From assembly GCA_021792135.1 (NCBI GenBank), contig JAJYVF010000002.1, positions 202,933 through 266,932 of the forward strand: 64,000 nt of DNA. The letters run 5' to 3'. Position numbers and translations under genes: made by a program. This stretch comes from Acidobacteriota bacterium (GTDB taxonomy: Bacteria; Acidobacteriota; Terriglobia; Terriglobales; Acidobacteriaceae). Under the pieces are notes generated by a model. That model saw nothing but the letters and a program-made list of their open reading frames with translations. It ran no database searches and was not told the origin of the DNA. Positions 24,623 to 33,882 of this stretch are shown here, in pieces; within the stretch, counting starts at the first letter, position 1; each line of letters starts with the position of its first letter.

Positions 24623-25603
24623 CTAATTCTTTGTCGGTGTCAATTCCATCGGCTCAGTGAGGCTGAAAACCAGCACCGAACCCCGAGGCAGATCCGCTTC
24701 CTGGGGGTGCTGCAGGAATATGTGCGTGGTGACGAGGCCCGCACCCACCAGCGATCCGACGCCGGCGCCTGCCGGACCGGCGACCGCGCCGCCGGCAGCA
24801 GCGGCAACGCCCATTCCGGCGCCGTATTCGACGGCGTCTTTGGTGTAGTGGCTGTTGGCCTGAATGGCACCTTCATCGTTACTGTGGGTCCCTGGGGCCT
24901 GCGACTCCACGACGGTGGCGTAGAGGTGATAGGCGGTGCCATCGGGCAGAATCACCACATCGGGACGCAGCCGGAGGGAGGCATGGGGTCCAAGGCGATG
25001 CCCCTCGGAGACGGCAGTGACGCGGCCGCGCATCTCCGAACCGGCCGGGATAATGATGCGGCCGTCCTTGTAGACGTTGCTGGTAACTGTACCCCGGAAT
25101 GCCGCTCCCGCTGCGGTGTCGGTCGTGGACAGGTCCTGAGAGAGGCGGACGGTGATGTTGGTCGCGGCCGCCAGTTCGTTGGGATTGGAAGGCACGTAGT
25201 TGACAATGTCGTCGTCGGGATTCCAGGTACTGGCGTGCAGCTCCGCTTCCTTGTGCTGGGCATTCCAGGCGGCAATGGATTGCGCCGTGACGATGCCGTA
25301 ATCGGGATCTTCAGACTGGGCTGCCGAAGCGGCCCTGGCTGAGGTCGTGGCCGGGGCTGCGGCCGGCTTCATCGGTATTGCGGCCGACGGCTTCGCCCTG
25401 GGAGCCGCCGGCGGAGGCGGTTCCGTATCGTCGTTGGCCAGGATCGTGGAGTCCGGCGGAGGGTGCGAAACCCCGGTGTACTGATCCTGATTGGGCTGGC
25501 TCTGGTTGTTTTGCGCGGTTTGCGAGGACTGGGCGAGGACCGCGGGGACGGAAATCGCGCCGGCAAGTGCGGCGGCGATCAGGATTCGGCCACTGGCGTT
25601 CAT
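24623..25603 (-). CDS. Secreted protein with VirB10/TrbI-like beta segment
   Basis: About 326 residues. Signal peptide (ILIAAALAGAISVPAVLAQ), a Gln/Pro/Ala-rich linker to about residue 115, then a beta-rich domain with AAFRGTVTSNVYKDGRIIIPAGSEMRGRV, a pattern seen in VirB10/TrbI C-terminal domains. A Gly/Ala membrane-like stretch follows (AGMGVAAAAGGAVAGPAGAGVGSLVGAGL) and the end is LPRGSVLVFSLTEPMEL. The start at 25603 is chosen for the signal peptide with AGGAG upstream. It is far from the conjugative element, so it is a chromosomal relative of unknown role. Confidence 0.7.
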   Translation of the reverse strand: MNASGRILIAAALAGAISVPAVLAQSSQTAQNNQSQPNQDQYTGVSHPPPDSTILANDDTEPPPPAAPRAKPSAAIPMKPAAAPATTSARAASAAQSEDPDYGIVTAQSIAAWNAQHKEAELHASTWNPDDDIVNYVPSNPNELAAATNITVRLSQDLSTTDTAAGAAFRGTVTSNVYKDGRIIIPAGSEMRGRVTAVSEGHRLGPHASLRLRPDVVILPDGTAYHLYATVVESQAPGTHSNDEGAIQANSHYTKDAVEYGAGMGVAAAAGGAVAGPAGAGVGSLVGAGLVTTHIFLQHPQEADLPRGSVLVFSLTEPMELTPTKN

Positions 25604-25830
25604 ATCGACACTTCTCCTGCTGCTGATGCCGGGCCCGAAAAGACAAACCCGAACCACCAAAGAGAGTCGCGGGGCAGCAGCTGCAATTTCAAGCGTAGCC
25701 TGGAGGGCAGCCCGCTGCCATGCGCGGCGGGCTGCCCGAACCAGAGCGGTTACCTCAAGGAGTCCGGTGGAAGAGGAAAACTCGGGCGCTGCGTATACCC
25801 AGATTCGCATCGTATCTGCCGGGCGGTCTT

Positions 25831-26283
25831 CTACTGTGCCAGCCTGGCCTTCACGAGTTCGCTGACCAGACGCCCGTCCGCGCGCAGGCCGGAATGCTGG
25901 ATACGGGCCTGCACGGCTTTCATGGCCGGCCCCATGTCTTTCGGTCCGAGGCCGGCTCCGGAGAGAGCCTCATCGACGATCTTTCTCAGCTCGTCTTCGC
26001 TGGCGGTTTTGGGGAGATAGCCTTCGATGAGGACAATTTCCCTTGCCTCTTTCGCGGCCAGCTCGGGGCGATTGCCCTTCTGGAACTGTTCGATGGAATC
26101 GCGGCGCTGTTTGATCATGGTGGTGAAGACCTGCTGCGCCTCGGGATCGCTGAGCGGGGCGCGCTTCTCGATCTCCCGGTTTTTCAGCGCGGCCTTGACC
26201 ATCCGGAGGGTTGAAGTGCGTTCAGCGTCGTGGGCCTTCATGGCCGCGATCATATCCCGATCGATTTGCTTTACCAGATCCAT
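25831..26283 (-). CDS. yqeY: GatB/YqeY domain protein
   Basis: About 150 residues beginning MDLVKQIDRDMIAAMKAHDAERTSTLRM. The helical YqeY fold includes KNREIEKRAPLSD, VFTTMIKQRRDSIEQF, IEGYLPKTASEDELRKIV and the closing GLRADGRLVSELVKARL. It matches the tail domain of GatB that binds tRNA; stand-alone YqeY proteins are widespread with an unproven role near tRNA amidation. The start at 26283 follows the family; an extra 11 residues could be read from 26316. Confidence 0.92.
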   Translation of the reverse strand: MDLVKQIDRDMIAAMKAHDAERTSTLRMVKAALKNREIEKRAPLSDPEAQQVFTTMIKQRRDSIEQFQKGNRPELAAKEAREIVLIEGYLPKTASEDELRKIVDEALSGAGLGPKDMGPAMKAVQARIQHSGLRADGRLVSELVKARLAQ

Positions 26284-26375
26284 GGGAGGGGGCTCTCCGA
26301 TGCCCAAACCTTTCATTATAAGGACTCAGCTGCTGTCTGGCCGCCAGCTAGAATGGGAGGGAGGAAACCGCCATC

Positions 26376-27596
26376 ATGATTCGTAAAACGCGACTGTTTA
26401 CGCCTGGTCCGACGCCACTGCTGCCGGCAGCGCAGTTTGCCATGGCCGCCGCGGATATTCACCATCGCACGCCTGAATTCCGCGCCCTGTATGAACGCGT
26501 GCTGGGCCAGCTGAAGACCTTTGTTGGCACGAAGAACGACGTGTTACTGCTGGCCTCGTCGGGAACCGGCGCCATGGAAGCCGCCGTTTCCAACCTGACC
26601 TCGCCCGGCGACCGCGTTCTTGTGCTTTCCGCCGGAAAATTCGGCGAGCGCTGGGAGGCGCTGACGAAGGCGTTTGGCTGCCAGGTGGACCTGGTCAGCG
26701 CGCCTTACGGCGAAACACTCGCGCCGAGCGAAGTGAAGAAGGCCCTGAGGCCGGAAACGAAGGCCGTGTTCGTGCAGGCAACCGAGTCCTCCACCGGCGT
26801 CCGGCATGACATCCAGGGAATTGGCCGGCTGCTGGGCGAGTCCGGCAGCGAAGCTCTGCTGATTGTCGACGGAATCACCGGTCTGGGCACAACGAAGCTG
26901 GACGTGGACGGCTGGGGAGTGGATGTCATCATCGGCGGCTCGCAGAAGGCCGTGATGATCCCGCCAGGGCTGGCGTATCTGAGCCTGAGCGAGCGAGCGT
27001 GGAAGGCGGCCGAGACGTCGAAGAACCCGCGGTACTACTTCGACCTGAAGAAGGAACTGAAGAACGCGAAGAAGGGCGAATCTTCGTACACGCCGGCCGT
27101 GGCGCTGATTGCCGCGCTGGGCGCGGCGCTGGATTACATCGCCGTCCAGGGCGGAGGGGATCTGGCCGCCGGACGCGATGCGCTGGTGGAGAACGCCGAG
27201 ACGTGTGCCGCCATGACACGGGCCGCCGTTGAAGCGCTGGGGCTGAAGCTGTTCGCACCGTCGGCTCCTTCGGCCGCGGCCACCGCCGTGCTGCCGCCGG
27301 CGGGCGTGGACTCGGGCGTGATCGTGAAAGAGCTGAAGAGCCGCTTCGCCGCCATCGTGACCAACGGCCAGGGAGAGATGAAGGGCAGGATCTTCCGCAT
27401 TGCCCACATCGGCCTCTTCGATTACATGGACACCATCGCCATCATCGGCGCGCTCGAGCAGGTTGCCGCCGCAAATCTGAATCTGCCGGGATTTGCCTTC
27501 GGGCAGGCGCTGGCGGCGGCGCAGCAGGTCTTTGCTGAGCGGAGCGCCCCAGCGAAAACCGAGAAGGCACCGGAGCCGGAGCTGGCGAAGGCGTAA
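26376..27596 (+). CDS. Class V aminotransferase, alanine-glyoxylate/serine-pyruvate family
   Basis: 406 residues, PLP-dependent. N-terminal LFTPGPTPLLPAAQFAMA and HHRTPEFRALYERV are the family opening; LLLASSGTGAMEAAVSNL binds the cofactor phosphate; LLIVDGITGLG carries the PLP-ring Asp; the Schiff-base Lys is in IIGGSQKAVM. The C-terminal part ends with an Ala/Glu-rich tail. It is 150 bases upstream of serA on the same strand, so it may act as the phosphoserine aminotransferase of this organism, an inference from context and known promiscuity of this family. Confidence 0.92.
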   Translation: MIRKTRLFTPGPTPLLPAAQFAMAAADIHHRTPEFRALYERVLGQLKTFVGTKNDVLLLASSGTGAMEAAVSNLTSPGDRVLVLSAGKFGERWEALTKAFGCQVDLVSAPYGETLAPSEVKKALRPETKAVFVQATESSTGVRHDIQGIGRLLGESGSEALLIVDGITGLGTTKLDVDGWGVDVIIGGSQKAVMIPPGLAYLSLSERAWKAAETSKNPRYYFDLKKELKNAKKGESSYTPAVALIAALGAALDYIAVQGGGDLAAGRDALVENAETCAAMTRAAVEALGLKLFAPSAPSAAATAVLPPAGVDSGVIVKELKSRFAAIVTNGQGEMKGRIFRIAHIGLFDYMDTIAIIGALEQVAAANLNLPGFAFGQALAAAQQVFAERSAPAKTEKAPEPELAKA

Positions 27597-27745
27597 CGGA
27601 ACGAAGGCGGGGCAAACGGTCCCACCTTCCTTTAGCACAGCTGAAGCCGCGTCCCACAAACAGCGTTCGCGCCAGCAGCGTGCTCTTTTCAATCGGCAAA
27701 GATCGAGGAAACCAGGATTTTGCGGATCGCTCAGGAAAGGAAACG

Positions 27746-29323
27746 ATGAAAGTCGTACTTGCAGAAAAGGTTTCTCCGGCGACCCTGGCTGTGTTCCAGG
27801 CTGAGCCCGGATGGGAAGTGCTGACCCACGATCAGGTGAAGAATCTTCCCGAAGCGCTGAAGGATGCCGATGGGCTGGTGGTGCGCTCGGCGGTCCAGGT
27901 GGACGATACCCTGATCGCCGCAGCTCCGAGGCTGCGCGTGATCGGGCGCGCGGGCGTCGGGGTGGACAACATCGACGCGGAGGCGGCGACGCGGCGTGGC
28001 ATCGTGGTCATGAACACGCCGGGCGCGAATGCCATTGCCGTGGCCGAACTGACGATGGGGCTGATGATCGCACTGGCCCGGCAGCTTCCGCGCGCCGACT
28101 CGACGATGCACGCCGGTAAATGGGAAAAGAAGTCGCTGCAGGGCGGCGAGCTGCGCGGCAAAAAGCTCGGCATTCTGGGCCTGGGCCGCGTCGGTCTCGA
28201 GGTGGCTCGCCGCGCGCGCAGCTTCGGCATGGAGCTGCTGGGACACGATCCCTTCGTTTCGGCATCGATTGCGCGCGAGAACGCGATCCGTCTGGTTTCC
28301 GCGGAGGAGTTGTTCGCGCAGTCGGATTATCTGACCCTGCACGTGGGTCTGACACCGCAGACCGCGGGCATCATCAATGCGACGACTCTGGCAACGATGA
28401 AGAGGGGAGTGCGCATCATCAACTGCGCGCGGGGCGAGCTGATCGAGGAGAGCGCGCTGGCCGAGGCACTGAAGAGCGGGCAGGTGGGAGGCGCGGCGCT
28501 GGATGTCTTCCACCAGGAGCCCCTGAAGAACTCGCCCTTTGCCGAGATGGACAATGTGATCCTGACGCCGCACATAGCCGGCTCGACGGCCGAGGCGCAG
28601 GAGGCTGTAGGCGTGCAGATCGCGCTTCAGGTACGCGAGTATCTGAAGTCCGGTGTGGTGCAGAATGCGGTCAATCTGCCTTCGCTGACGCATGAGGAAT
28701 ACGAGGAGCTGGCTCCCTACATGACCCTGGCAGAGCGGCTGGGGACGTTTCTGGCGCAGTTCCCGAAGGGCGCCATCGACAGCATCCAGGTCACGTATCA
28801 CGGCAGGCTGGCCGAGACCAAGACGGAGCTGCTGCGCAACTGCGCCATCGCCGGGGTGCTCGGGCATCTGGAGCAGGTGAATCGGATCAATGCCGCCTCC
28901 GTGGCCGCTGAGCGCGGAATCCGCGTGCACGAGGAGAAGAAGGAAGCACCTCTGGGCGGAGCAGGCACTGTGCTGCAGCTTTCCCTGCACACCTCCAGCG
29001 CGGAGATTACGGCCAGCGGGGCGGTTCTGCATGGCGACTCGCCGCGGCTGCTGCATCTGGACGGCATCGACATCGAGGCGCCGCTGCAGGGGACACTGCT
29101 GGCGATCCGGAACAAGGACGTACCGGGTGTGATCGGCCGGATCGGAACGATCCTGGGCGAGCACCAGATCAACATCGCGAATTTCGCGCTGGGCCGGTCG
29201 AACGGAGGCATCGGGTCGACGGCTTTGGCCGTGCTCCAGATCGACGGCCAGGTAACGGACGCGGTGCTGCAGGAGCTGCGGTCGGTGCCGGCCATCACCG
29301 GGGTGCGTCAGGTTGCGCTGTAG
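27746..29323 (+). CDS. serA: D-3-phosphoglycerate dehydrogenase
   Basis: 525 residues, first step of serine synthesis. The NAD site is GILGLGRVGLEVARRARSFG (about residue 145 on); the substrate Arg is in INCARGELIEE; the catalytic Glu and His lie in the QEPLKNSP region and LTPHIAGSTAEAQ. After the catalytic core comes the long form's allosteric substrate-binding domain, then a C-terminal ACT domain (IRNKDVPGVIGRIGTILGEHQINIANFALGR) that usually binds serine for feedback inhibition. The start at 27746 has AGGAAA upstream. Confidence 0.97.
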   Translation: MKVVLAEKVSPATLAVFQAEPGWEVLTHDQVKNLPEALKDADGLVVRSAVQVDDTLIAAAPRLRVIGRAGVGVDNIDAEAATRRGIVVMNTPGANAIAVAELTMGLMIALARQLPRADSTMHAGKWEKKSLQGGELRGKKLGILGLGRVGLEVARRARSFGMELLGHDPFVSASIARENAIRLVSAEELFAQSDYLTLHVGLTPQTAGIINATTLATMKRGVRIINCARGELIEESALAEALKSGQVGGAALDVFHQEPLKNSPFAEMDNVILTPHIAGSTAEAQEAVGVQIALQVREYLKSGVVQNAVNLPSLTHEEYEELAPYMTLAERLGTFLAQFPKGAIDSIQVTYHGRLAETKTELLRNCAIAGVLGHLEQVNRINAASVAAERGIRVHEEKKEAPLGGAGTVLQLSLHTSSAEITASGAVLHGDSPRLLHLDGIDIEAPLQGTLLAIRNKDVPGVIGRIGTILGEHQINIANFALGRSNGGIGSTALAVLQIDGQVTDAVLQELRSVPAITGVRQVAL

Positions 29324-29418
29324 CTTCCCGGTAGAATGGATGTGTCGGGGTCGGGCGCTCAGGTGCCTGAGTGCCGCCAACCCCGAAAGAGCATTCAATC
29401 AATCGAGGAACACGGCAC

Positions 29419-29739
29419 GTGCCGCTTTACGAATATCGCTGCAAAAACTGCGCTCACCAGTTTGAAAAGATCCAGAGCTTCAGCGCTCCGGAAGAGAAAG
29501 AATGCCCGGTCTGCCAGGGACCGGTCGAACGTCTGATCTCGGCTCCGGCCGTGCAGTTCAAAGGCTCGGGCTGGTATGTAACGGATTACGCCGGCAAGGG
29601 TGCGTCGAAGCGGTCCGCCAGCGCAGATGGCGCGAAAAGCACGGACGGAAGCTCCGGGGAAAAATCCGCGCCTGCTTCTTCCGGCGGAAGCGGCAGCTCG
29701 TCGGCTCCTTCCGGGGCCAGGAGCGAATCGGGCAGCTAA
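29419..29739 (+). CDS. FmdB-family zinc-ribbon protein
   Basis: 106 residues from a GTG start at 29419. The first 45 residues are the FmdB regulatory-protein zinc ribbon: PLYEYRCKNCAHQFEKIQSF and ECPVCQGPVERLISAPAVQFKGSGWYVTDY, which is the canonical end of the domain. The remaining about 50 residues are Ser/Gly/Ala-rich and disordered. GAGG lies about ten bases upstream. FmdB-type proteins are common small zinc proteins of uncertain role. It follows serA by 95 bases. Confidence 0.9.
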   Translation: MPLYEYRCKNCAHQFEKIQSFSAPEEKECPVCQGPVERLISAPAVQFKGSGWYVTDYAGKGASKRSASADGAKSTDGSSGEKSAPASSGGSGSSSAPSGARSESGS

Positions 29740-30016
29740 CCGATCCTGGCCCGCGACGGCGTCAGGGCTGCGCTCTGAAGACTCTCCTCATGTGGGCGAT
29801 CGCGCCGGCTCAACCCCGCTTCCGGCCCGTAAGAAGTGCGCCCCGGGCTTCCTGCAATTTTTCTGTCCGAGGCTCGTCCTGACGTCGTATTATTCCCCTT
29901 CCTGAGATTTCCACACAGAGCACGCCCCTTACGAGGCTGCCAATTACGGGTTTGCGGGGACGCGTCACAAAGGGAATGCCGCGGAGTGACCCCTGCACTT
30001 TTGGAGGTACCCAGAT

Positions 30017-31690
30017 TTGCGTACGCAGGTGACGAACCAGCCAAAGGATTCAGATACGCTTCGTAACCGATTCGGAGAGTGGAAGACCAGCACCATCCCT
30101 CAAACCCGTCCCCGATCCCGCATCCCGGCTGGTAATCGTCTGTCCTCTTCCTGCTCCGGCTTCATCATCGCCGGACTGGCGTTCCTGACATTGTGCGCGG
30201 GTTGCGGTAATCCCGTCGTCCGCGGAACTGTGACGCCTACCGGCAACCCCCAGGTTGCTCTCTACACGATCAACCCCCAGGCGCCCGCCACCGTGCGTGT
30301 TGTGTTCGGAACGACTACCGCTTACGGCTTGCGTACCTCGAGCCGGGCAACCCCCGTGTCCGGAGTCCCTGTCGGGATCTACGTCGCCGGCATGCTGGCC
30401 AACACCACATACCACATGCAGGCGGTGGTGCAGTACAACGACGGCACGACGGTCAAAGATACCGACCATACATTTCAGACCGGAAGTTACCCGGCAGGCA
30501 CCGTTCCATCAGTTACAGCCACGACAACGCCTGGTCAAACCCCGCAGCCAGGAATCGAGATCGTGAACACCACTCAATCCCCGGCGGGCATGTTTGCTGT
30601 CGATCTGTCCGGCAATGTGATCTGGGCGTATGAGGATAAACAGCCTGTCGGCCCCGACTGGCTGGCCCCCAAACTCCTGCCGAATGGTGACTTTGTTGCC
30701 CTCCGATCGCCTGCGTCATCCAGCGCCCTTAAGACGCCCTTCAATCCGTCAGAACCCAACGTCGTCCGCGAGTTCAATCTCGCGGGTGACACAGTGAAGC
30801 AGATCACCATGGCGCAACTCAACGCCGAGCTGGCAGCCAGGGGATACAGCCTGAACCTTCTGTATTTCTCCCATGACGTCACTCCCCTGCCCAACGGGCA
30901 CTGGATCGTGATTGCGAACATGTTTAAGAACGTTGTGCTGAACGGGCAAACCACGCCCACCCAGGTCCTGGGCGACGTCATCATCGATCTGGATCAGGAT
31001 CTCCAGCCAGTCTGGGTATGGAACGAGTTCGATCACCTGGACGTAAACCGCCACCCGTGGAACTTCCCGGACTGGACGCACACCAACGCCGTCATCTACT
31101 CCCCCGACGACGGCGATCTGATCGTTTCGATCCGTCATCAGAACTGGATCGTGAAGGTGAACTACAGCAACGGCGCCGGGAACGGTGCCATCGTATGGCG
31201 GTTAGGAGAAGGTGGTGACTTCAAACTCATCGGCGGCGTCGACCCCACAGACTGGAGTTATGCTCAGCATGGCATCAATCTGACCACCCCTTATTCCGCG
31301 GGGATCTTTAGCCTGGCTGTGATGGACAACGGAGACGACAGGATGTATCCGGGCGATACGACAGCGGAAACCTGCGGAGTCAACGGAGCACCGGCCTGCT
31401 ACAGTACCGTCCCGATCTATCAGATCGACGAAAGCGCGAAGACTGCGACGCTTGAGTTCCACCAGATCGCTCCAGCGGCCCTCTATAACGCCTGGGGCGG
31501 CGATGCCCTGACGCTTCCCAATGGCGATGTCGAGTACGATCTTTGCGGCCTGGTCGGCAACCCAGGCTCCCAAATTTTCGAAGTGACCGATCAGCCGGAC
31601 CCGCAGACCGTCTGGAACCTCACCATTAACAATCGCCATGCCTATCGCTCCTATCGGCTGCCCAGTCTGTATCCGGGCGTGCAATGGTGA
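30017..31690 (+). CDS. Arylsulfotransferase (ASST)-family lipoprotein
   Basis: 557 residues from a TTG start with GGAGG nine bases upstream. A hydrophobic segment around residues 49-64 ends in LTLCAGC, a lipobox. Residues about 70-150 form a fibronectin-like domain (ATVRVVFGTTTAYG). The rest is a beta-propeller of the ASST type: DLSGNVIWAYEDK, LLPNGDFVAL, FSHDVTPLPNGHWIVIANM, DHLDVNRHPWNFPDWTHTNAV, VSIRHQNWIVKV, QHGINL. Conserved His residues in these blades fit the PAPS-independent sulfotransferase active site. Substrate unknown; probably on the periplasmic or outer face. Confidence 0.85.
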   Translation: MRTQVTNQPKDSDTLRNRFGEWKTSTIPQTRPRSRIPAGNRLSSSCSGFIIAGLAFLTLCAGCGNPVVRGTVTPTGNPQVALYTINPQAPATVRVVFGTTTAYGLRTSSRATPVSGVPVGIYVAGMLANTTYHMQAVVQYNDGTTVKDTDHTFQTGSYPAGTVPSVTATTTPGQTPQPGIEIVNTTQSPAGMFAVDLSGNVIWAYEDKQPVGPDWLAPKLLPNGDFVALRSPASSSALKTPFNPSEPNVVREFNLAGDTVKQITMAQLNAELAARGYSLNLLYFSHDVTPLPNGHWIVIANMFKNVVLNGQTTPTQVLGDVIIDLDQDLQPVWVWNEFDHLDVNRHPWNFPDWTHTNAVIYSPDDGDLIVSIRHQNWIVKVNYSNGAGNGAIVWRLGEGGDFKLIGGVDPTDWSYAQHGINLTTPYSAGIFSLAVMDNGDDRMYPGDTTAETCGVNGAPACYSTVPIYQIDESAKTATLEFHQIAPAALYNAWGGDALTLPNGDVEYDLCGLVGNPGSQIFEVTDQPDPQTVWNLTINNRHAYRSYRLPSLYPGVQW

Positions 31691-31813
31691 TGGTCGGCCC
31701 TGCAGTGGTCGACCGTTCTGCGCTCTCGCACACATCTGCGGAGAACGGTCGATGACAGCGAGCCGCGCCGGAAACCAACGGAGGGGCGTGCGTCCCGGCA
31801 TCAGAACACGGGC

Positions 31814-33790
31814 TTAACCGCCCGTGACCGCAGTCTGCTCCTCGATCTGCATCGACAGTTCTTCCCATTCGCTGGTCAGCAGCGCCTGTTGCTGCCGCAG
31901 CGCGGATAGCTCATCCGACAGGCGCTGTGTTTCTTCGGCGCTGACATAAACCCCCAGCGCCTCCTCGGTCCTGGCGAGCGAAGTTTCCACGCGGGGAATT
32001 TCCGCCTCGACGAGGGCCAGGCGATCCTGCATCTGGCGCAGCCGGATGGGGTTCAGGCGTTTCGCCGGCGCAGCGGGCTGAACAGCAGGCGCAGGGGCGA
32101 CAGGGAGAGGCGCTTCGACAACCGGCGGGGCGGCGGCGGCTGTCTGCGCGGCGAGGGCTGCTGCGCCGCCTTCTTTCCGCCAGAGATAGTCCTCGTAATT
32201 GCCGGGGAAGACGTGAACCGCCGAACCCCGCGCAGGGTCTTCGGCTTTGGCTACCTCGAAGACCTTCTGGGCCAGGCCGTCGATGAAGTAGCGGTCGTGC
32301 GAGACGAAGATCACCGTCCCGTTGAATTTGCCGATGGCTTCCAGCAGGACGTCCTTTGCCCGCAGATCCAGGTGATTCGTCGGCTCGTCGAGGAGGAGAA
32401 AATTCGCAGGGCTGACGAGGATTCGTGCCAGGGCATAGCGGTTGCGCTCGCCGCCGCTGAGCACACCCAGCGGCTTGAAGACGTCTTCGCCTGAGAAGAG
32501 AAAGCAGCCCAAGAGGCTGCGCAGGTCCTTCTCCGGAACTTTGGGGGCGGCGCGGCCGATGTCATCGAGCATGCGCGCGGCGGGATCGAGCACCTTGTAC
32601 TGGTCCTGGGCGAAGTATTCGGCCAGCACGTTGTGGCCGAGTTTCAGCGTTCCATGAGTCGGCGATTCCTGGCCGGAAAGCAGGCGGATGAGAGTGGATT
32701 TCCCCGCCCCATTGACGCCGACCAGGGCAATGCGGTCGCCGCGGTCGATGGTGAAGTTCACATCTTCGAGGACGCGTTTCTTCCCGTACCGCATGGAGAG
32801 GCCGGAGACTTCGACCACGGTGCGCCCCGAGGGGGGCGGCTGCGGGAATGTGAAGTGCGGCGTCGGCTCTTCGAGCGGGATCTCGATGCGCTCGATCTTC
32901 TCGAGTTCCTTGATGCGGCTCTGCACCTGCTTCGCCTTGGTCGCCTGGTAACGGAAGCGGCTGATGAAGGCTTCGAGGTGCTCGATGTGTTCGCGCTGAT
33001 TGCGATAGGCCGATTCGAGCTGGGCGCGGCGTTCCGTCTTCTGCTGCAGGTATTTCTCGTAGTTGCCGTGGTAGAAGTGGAGGCCCTTGTTCCAGATCTC
33101 GACGATCTTGTTCACCGTCACGTCCAGGAAATACCGGTCGTGCGAGATGAGGATGTAGCCGTTGGGCCAGGTGGAGAGGTAATTTTCCAGCCAGTTACGG
33201 GTCTCGAGATCGAGGTGGTTGGTGGGCTCGTCGAGCAGAAGGAGATCCGGCTGCTCCAGCAGCAGCTTGGCGAGGGCGATGCGCATTTGCCAGCCGCCGG
33301 AGAACTCCTCGGTCCGCCGCGTCCAGTCTTCCTTTGAGAAGCCGAGGCCGGTGAGTACCGCGCCGACCTCCGCATCGAGAGCGTAGACGTTGTGGTGGCG
33401 CAGGCGCGACTCGACATGAGAAAAACGATCCGCGACGGCTGCATATTCCGGGCTCTCCGGGTCGAGTTCGGACAGCGCGGTGGAAAGGGCCTCAAATTCA
33501 CGCTCCATGGCGCGCAACTCGTCGAAAACGCTGAGGCACTCCTCGAAGACCGTGCGACCGGAGAGGGTGAGACCGTCCTGGGGCAGATAGCCGATGCTCA
33601 TGCCGCGCATCCGCTGGGTGCTGCCGTAGTCAAGGGAGTCCATGCCGCCGAGGATCTTCATCAGCGTGGATTTGCCGGCGCCGTTGGCTCCCACGAGCGC
33701 GGTTTTCTCGTTGGGAGTGATGAGCCAGTCTGCGTTTTCAAAAAGGAGCCGGGGGCCAAAACGCTTCCCCGCGCCGGAAAGCTGCAGCAT
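31814..33790 (-). CDS. ABC-F family ATPase
   Basis: 658 residues with two ATP-binding cassettes and no membrane part. Walker A: GANGAGKSTLMKIL and GVNGAGKSTLIRLL; signature motifs FSGGWQMRIALAK and LSGGERNRYALAR; Walker B with LLLLDEPTNHLDL and LLLDEPTNHLD. The interdomain linker (ERRAQLESAYRNQREHIEHLEAF) is the P-site tRNA interaction motif region. A C-terminal Ala/Pro linker and coiled coil follow, as in Uup/YfmR. ABC-F proteins act on ribosomes; this type is usually a translation factor rather than an antibiotic-resistance protein, but this cannot be proven here. Confidence 0.95.
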   Translation of the reverse strand: MLQLSGAGKRFGPRLLFENADWLITPNEKTALVGANGAGKSTLMKILGGMDSLDYGSTQRMRGMSIGYLPQDGLTLSGRTVFEECLSVFDELRAMEREFEALSTALSELDPESPEYAAVADRFSHVESRLRHHNVYALDAEVGAVLTGLGFSKEDWTRRTEEFSGGWQMRIALAKLLLEQPDLLLLDEPTNHLDLETRNWLENYLSTWPNGYILISHDRYFLDVTVNKIVEIWNKGLHFYHGNYEKYLQQKTERRAQLESAYRNQREHIEHLEAFISRFRYQATKAKQVQSRIKELEKIERIEIPLEEPTPHFTFPQPPPSGRTVVEVSGLSMRYGKKRVLEDVNFTIDRGDRIALVGVNGAGKSTLIRLLSGQESPTHGTLKLGHNVLAEYFAQDQYKVLDPAARMLDDIGRAAPKVPEKDLRSLLGCFLFSGEDVFKPLGVLSGGERNRYALARILVSPANFLLLDEPTNHLDLRAKDVLLEAIGKFNGTVIFVSHDRYFIDGLAQKVFEVAKAEDPARGSAVHVFPGNYEDYLWRKEGGAAALAAQTAAAAPPVVEAPLPVAPAPAVQPAAPAKRLNPIRLRQMQDRLALVEAEIPRVETSLARTEEALGVYVSAEETQRLSDELSALRQQQALLTSEWEELSMQIEEQTAVTGG

Positions 33791-33882
33791 AAGCCTATTT
33801 TATCGGAGCGGTCGAGGCGGCCGAGCAGCGGCTGGAGCGCACTCGGTTGCTTCCTTCCGTGCCGGCAAGCATCCTTAGAAGT

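Noticed and set aside
27731..29398. 555-codon minus-strand frame opposite serA
   Set aside because: serA is unambiguous; the mirror frame has His/Arg/Gln-rich random composition.
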